8,346 nt of DNA from the NCBI GenBank assembly GCA_945903655.1, contig CAMDOY010000149.1, forward strand, positions 1 to 8,346. Direction: 5' to 3'. The stretch is from Rhizobium sp. Q54. Lineage in GTDB: Bacteria; Pseudomonadota; Alphaproteobacteria; Rhizobiales; Beijerinckiaceae. Numbering within the stretch: the stretch's first letter is position 1; each line of letters opens with the position of its first letter. The notes under the pieces were generated by a model. That model was not told the DNA's origin. It worked only from the letters and a program-made list of their open reading frames with translations, and searched no databases. Shown here one piece after another: positions 5,599 to 8,346 of this stretch. Made by a program: the position numbers and the translations under genes.

Positions 5599-6866
5599 GG
5601 GGCGGGGGGGCGAAGGAGATCGCGCATGTCGAGAGGTTGCGGGTGGATCTCGCCCTTGAGGGGACGCGCCGCACAGTCGGGACGCTCGCCTGGAGCCTCC
5701 CCAACCGGACCGCTTTTTTTCAGTATGACCCGGCCTTTCTGGCGGCGCCGCTGCCGTTGTCTCCCTTCAGGTTGCCTGCCGATGGGCGGGTGCTGCCCGG
5801 ACATCCGGTTTTCGAGGGGCTGCATGGTCTCTTCAGCGACAGTCTGCCCGATGGGTGGGGGCGCAAACTGCTGGACAGGAGGCTCAGTTCCGCCGGTTAT
5901 GATGCGCGCCGTCTGACGCCGCTGGACCGTCTCGCCTTTGTTGGCGAGCGCGGCATGGGCGCCCTGCGCTACATCCCGGAGAATCCGGACGGCGACACCA
6001 AGGATGCTCAGGCGGATCTTGATTTTCTGTCCGACGAGGCGCGCCGCATCGAGAATGACGAGCCGCAGACCGACATCTCGAAACTCGTTGGCGCGCAGGG
6101 CGGTTCGGGCGGCGCGCGCCCCAAGATCGTGGTGGGTCTTGAGCCTGCGACCGGCAAGCTGCTGCTTGATTATGGACAGCAGTTCCCGGAACGCTTCGAG
6201 CGCTGGCTCGTCAAATTCCGGTCCACGGATGACCCAAGGGAAATCGGGGCCGAGGAGTTCGCCTATGCGCGCATGGCGCAGGCGGCAGGCGTCGTCATGT
6301 CTGAGACGCGACTGCTGCGAACGGGAAAGGACGCCTATTTCGCCGTGAAACGGTTCGACCGTTCCAGGGCTGGATGTCATCATGTGCATACGGCTGCCGG
6401 GCTCGTGGATGCGGACTTCCGCGTTCCCGGCGCCATCGACTACGAGGCGTTGTTGAAGATCACCTGGGCGCTGACCAAAAATGCCGCCCATGTGGAGCAG
6501 ATGTTCCGCCGCATGGTCTTCAACGTGCTCGCCCATAACCGAGACGATCACGCCCGGAACCACGCCTTCCTGATGAACGGCGCTGGGGAATGGAGCCCCA
6601 CGCCCGCCTATGACCTCACCTTCTCGAATGGTCCTGCGGGCGAACACAATCTGGCGGTCGCCGGTGAAGGCCGCAATCCCGACCGCGCGCATATCCTGCA
6701 AGCCGCCCAGGAAACCAGCATGGGCGCCGCGCGGGCCGGCGCCATCCTCGAAGAGGTTCAGGGCGCCATCGCCCTGTGGCCCACATTCGCCGACGAGGCG
6801 GGGCTGTCCCGAAGAAGAGCTGACGAGATCAACGGGGTTCTAAATGGGCGCAAGCCTTCGCCCTAA
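5595..6866 (+). CDS. hipA: HipA-type Ser/Thr kinase toxin
   Basis: This 423-residue protein is close in length to E. coli HipA (440). HipA kinases phosphorylate a translation component (glutamyl-tRNA synthetase for E. coli HipA), halt growth and promote persistence until HipB binds them. The N-terminal subdomain (about 10-110, with VGTLAW, FSDSLPDGWGR and LDRLAFVGERGMGALRY) is typical. The glycine-rich loop GGSGGARPK spans 169-177. Catalytic residues are Asp317 and Asn322 in AHNRDDHARN, and the metal-binding Asp340 is in PAYDLTFS. The Asp317-Asp340 spacing equals D309-D332 in E. coli, so the kinase core looks intact. A serine (Ser171) lies in the loop but appears one position later than the usual autophosphorylated Ser. 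Translation is coupled to hipB, and a G-rich stretch before the ATG could act as the ribosome site. The target in this organism is not shown. Confidence 0.92.
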   Translation: MRGGGAKEIAHVERLRVDLALEGTRRTVGTLAWSLPNRTAFFQYDPAFLAAPLPLSPFRLPADGRVLPGHPVFEGLHGLFSDSLPDGWGRKLLDRRLSSAGYDARRLTPLDRLAFVGERGMGALRYIPENPDGDTKDAQADLDFLSDEARRIENDEPQTDISKLVGAQGGSGGARPKIVVGLEPATGKLLLDYGQQFPERFERWLVKFRSTDDPREIGAEEFAYARMAQAAGVVMSETRLLRTGKDAYFAVKRFDRSRAGCHHVHTAAGLVDADFRVPGAIDYEALLKITWALTKNAAHVEQMFRRMVFNVLAHNRDDHARNHAFLMNGAGEWSPTPAYDLTFSNGPAGEHNLAVAGEGRNPDRAHILQAAQETSMGAARAGAILEEVQGAIALWPTFADEAGLSRRRADEINGVLNGRKPSP

Positions 6867-6884
6867 TCGAGCGGGTCACTCCCC

Positions 6885-7859
6885 CTACTGCGACCCCTCC
6901 AGCCCGAGCTTCCTGACCAGCGCCCCCCATTTCTCCCGCTCCCCCGCGAAATAGGCTTCGATTCCCTCGGGGGAGGGGGTGTCGATGGGCAGGAGGCCCA
7001 TGGCTTCCACCTTGGCCTTGATGACGGGGTCCTGCATGATCCGCTTCATCTCGGCGTGAAGACGGTCGAGGATCGGTTTGGGCGTGCCTGCGGGTGCCAG
7101 CAGGGTGTGCCAGGATACGGTTTCGAAGTCCGGCGCATTGGCGGCCTCAGCGAAAGTCGGCGCGTCCGGCAGGATCGGCAGGCGGCTGGAGGAGGAGACC
7201 GCCAGCACCCGCAGCTTGCCTTCCTGAATCAGCGGCAGGGAGGCGCCCACTTCCACAAAGCCCATCTGCACATGGCCCGAGGCGATGTCGAGAATGGACT
7301 GGGGCGTGTTGCGATAGGGCACATGGGCGATGTCGAGCCCGAAGCGGCCCTTCACATATTCCATGGAAAGATGCGGCACCACGCCCACCCCCGGTGAGGA
7401 GAAGCTGAGGTCCTTGCGCTGTTTGGCCAGCGCGATCAGCTCGGCCACGTTTTTCACGGGCAGGTCCGGGTTCGCCACGAGAATGAAGGGCGATTTCACA
7501 TAGAGCGAGATCGGCGCGAAGCTCTTCACGGGGTCGTAAGTGATCTGCTTGAAGAGCACGGGATTGATGGCGATGGCGGAGGAGGTCGCCACCAGCAGTG
7601 TGTAGCCATCGGGCGGGGCGCTGGCGACGGCCTGGGTGGCGATCATCATGGCCGCGCCCGGCCGGTTCTCCACCACCACGGGCTTGCCGAGACTCTCCTG
7701 CAGCTTCTCCCCATAGAGCCGCACCACGAGATCAAGGCCCGAGCCTGCCGCCAGCGGCAGGATCACGGTGATGGGTTTGTTGGGATAGTCCTGCGCTGCG
7801 GCGGGGGGCGCCAGCCCCATCATCGCCAGCAAGCCCAAGGCGAGCGCTCCAAGACGCAT
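6885..7859 (-). CDS. Tripartite tricarboxylate transporter (TctC/Bug-family) periplasmic substrate-binding protein
   Basis: This 324-residue protein of usual family length (about 320-330) has a Sec signal peptide: MR, a hydrophobic core at about 3-17, then PPAAA with likely cleavage after Ala22 before QDYPNKPI. The mature start YPNKPITVILPLAAGSGLD, VVENRPGA (62-69) and ASAPPDGYTLL are hallmarks of Bug/TctC proteins, which bind carboxylic acids and related compounds in the periplasm. The membrane partners TctA and TctB are not in the window; orphan members are common and may serve a distant transporter or a sensing role. The start at 7859 is preferred over an in-frame ATG at 7997 because GGGAG (7866-7870) lies six bases upstream and the signal peptide begins there. 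It is convergent with hipA, with only an 18-base gap. The ligand is unknown, though an aromatic acid for the neighbouring UbiD enzyme is conceivable. Confidence 0.92.
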   Translation of the reverse strand: MRLGALALGLLAMMGLAPPAAAQDYPNKPITVILPLAAGSGLDLVVRLYGEKLQESLGKPVVVENRPGAAMMIATQAVASAPPDGYTLLVATSSAIAINPVLFKQITYDPVKSFAPISLYVKSPFILVANPDLPVKNVAELIALAKQRKDLSFSSPGVGVVPHLSMEYVKGRFGLDIAHVPYRNTPQSILDIASGHVQMGFVEVGASLPLIQEGKLRVLAVSSSSRLPILPDAPTFAEAANAPDFETVSWHTLLAPAGTPKPILDRLHAEMKRIMQDPVIKAKVEAMGLLPIDTPSPEGIEAYFAGEREKWGALVRKLGLEGSQ

Positions 7860-7865
7860 GGTTTT

Positions 7866-7870
7866 CTCCC
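7866..7870 (-). promoter_or_regulatory. Ribosome binding site fixing the TctC-like start at 7859
   Basis: GGGAG on the minus strand lies six bases before the ATG at 7859. That ATG is directly followed by a signal peptide, which rules against the longer in-frame start at 7997. Confidence 0.6.
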
Positions 7871-8000
7871 GATGTTTTTGGCGGATCCGGCATGCGCGGA
7901 TCCCTGCGCTCAATCTGCCTTTGGGCGGGGCAAAGGGCAAGGGCGGGGCGATTTTGCGCGCGAAAGCCTGCTTTGGAGAGTAGCGAAGGCGCCCCACAGC

Positions 8001-8080
8001 GTCCGTTTTATTATCAAGATTAAGTTTGTTTTAATATTCTCATGTTCAAGTCTGATTCACCCATTGCTTCTCGATAACCG
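8001..8080. other. AT-rich intergenic stretch before the recombinase
   Basis: This stretch is rich in A/T runs (for example TTTTATTATC and TTTTAATATT), unlike the GC-rich genes around it. On the minus strand GATAAT is a possible -10 for the TctC-like gene, but no good -35 accompanies it. No attachment-site duplication or tRNA end was seen. It may mark a boundary of acquired DNA. Confidence 0.35.
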
Positions 8081-8092
8081 TAGGGTGCTCAC

Positions 8093-8346
8093 TTGAAAAT
8101 TTTCATTGCCGCCGCCGCTGGTCTCAGAGCGTGCGAGATCGGTGCAATATGCTGGAAGGACGTTCTCACAGCTGACGACGCTATTGGCGACGAGCTGCGC
8201 GTCAGGAACCTCATTGCCAAGGGCAAGCACGGAGGCGGGCGGGTCGCGATGAATAGCAAGCTCAAGTCGTTTCTGGGCGAGCTGTTCGCAATCGCGAAGC
8301 AGCAGGGCAAGCCGATGATGGAGATCAGGAACCAGACGGTAATCAG
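8093..8346 (+). CDS. Tyrosine-type recombinase/integrase catalytic domain, right-edge partial, N-terminus short or lost
   Basis: The frame runs open from about 8084 to the right edge (84 complete codons from TTG 8093). It encodes LKIFIAAAAGLRACEIGAICWKDV at the start. The AGLRACEI motif is the conserved Arg-I box of tyrosine recombinases. A later KGKHGGGRVAMNSKLKSFLGEL stretch matches the beta-hairpin Lys and following helix (the KGGK..R.VPL region of the family). In-frame stops at 8075 (TAA) and 8081 (TAG) leave no room for an N-terminal core-binding domain. The gene either starts at TTG 8093, with AGGG at 8082-8085 as a weak ribosome site, or is a 5'-truncated remnant. The His-Arg-Tyr half of the active site would be beyond the edge. 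Base composition is visibly less GC-rich than the rest of the window, suggesting acquired DNA. The family call is fairly sure; whether it is intact is not. Confidence 0.65.
   Translation, partial: MKIFIAAAAGLRACEIGAICWKDVLTADDAIGDELRVRNLIAKGKHGGGRVAMNSKLKSFLGELFAIAKQQGKPMMEIRNQTVI

Noticed and set aside
5484..6701. Long open frame on the minus strand opposite hipB/hipA
   Set aside because: The hipA frame on the plus strand carries all kinase motifs. The antisense product has no recognisable domain and low-complexity composition.
7872..8096. Plus-strand short open frame that might supply the missing N-terminus of the recombinase by frameshift
   Set aside because: Its product does not resemble a core-binding or arm domain of a tyrosine recombinase, and it mostly covers the leader of the TctC-like gene.
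1..8346. CRISPR array, tRNA, rRNA or insertion-sequence ends
   Set aside because: No regularly spaced direct repeats, no tRNA-like cloverleaf and no rRNA stretches were seen by eye. No transposase with terminal inverted repeats was found.

Overview
The window looks like a chromosomal stretch from a high-GC alphaproteobacterium, probably of the Hyphomicrobiales (Rhizobiales). This is inferred from the GC-rich codon use, the Bug/TctC-type solute-binding protein, the small stand-alone SWIB protein and the aromatic-catabolism flavour of the gene set. No rRNA, tRNA or CRISPR array was seen, so the assignment rests on gene content alone.

Left part (1-3303): the 5' portion of a two-domain extradiol ring-cleavage dioxygenase (BphC-like) runs leftward off the edge. 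Divergent from it is a two-gene, translationally coupled operon (ATGA overlap at 1750-1753). It encodes a stand-alone MetE-C-like zinc methyltransferase with all four expected zinc ligands, and a UbiD-family prenylated-FMN decarboxylase with an intact Arg/Glu/Glu catalytic set. Together they suggest catabolism of an aromatic or other unsaturated carboxylic acid, but the substrate cannot be read from sequence.

Middle (3304-5145): a short AbrB/MazE-type antitoxin-like gene has no toxin beside it. It is followed by a 95-residue SWIB-domain protein and a perfect 8-bp hairpin, then by a convergent LLM-class flavin-dependent monooxygenase (bacterial-luciferase-like).

Right (5146-8346): a complete HipB-HipA toxin-antitoxin operon, also ATGA-overlapped, is preceded by an AT-rich promoter region. 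That region carries two copies of the inverted repeat GATAA-N4-TTATC set 40 bp apart; one sits on the predicted -10 and the other over the hipB start codon. Convergent to hipA is an orphan TctC/Bug-type periplasmic solute-binding protein with a clear Sec signal peptide. An AT-rich stretch then leads into the start of a tyrosine-recombinase catalytic domain that runs off the right edge. It has no N-terminal domain and either begins at TTG or is a truncated remnant.

The overall picture is a catabolic neighbourhood (ring-cleavage dioxygenase, decarboxylase, methyltransferase, flavin monooxygenase, organic-acid binding protein) interspersed with accessory genes (antitoxin-like gene, hipBA, recombinase). 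I saw no clearly unprecedented multi-gene system. The most interesting points are the MetE-like/UbiD pair, the operator geometry at hipBA, a possible shift of the HipA autophosphorylation serine, and the orphan antitoxin.
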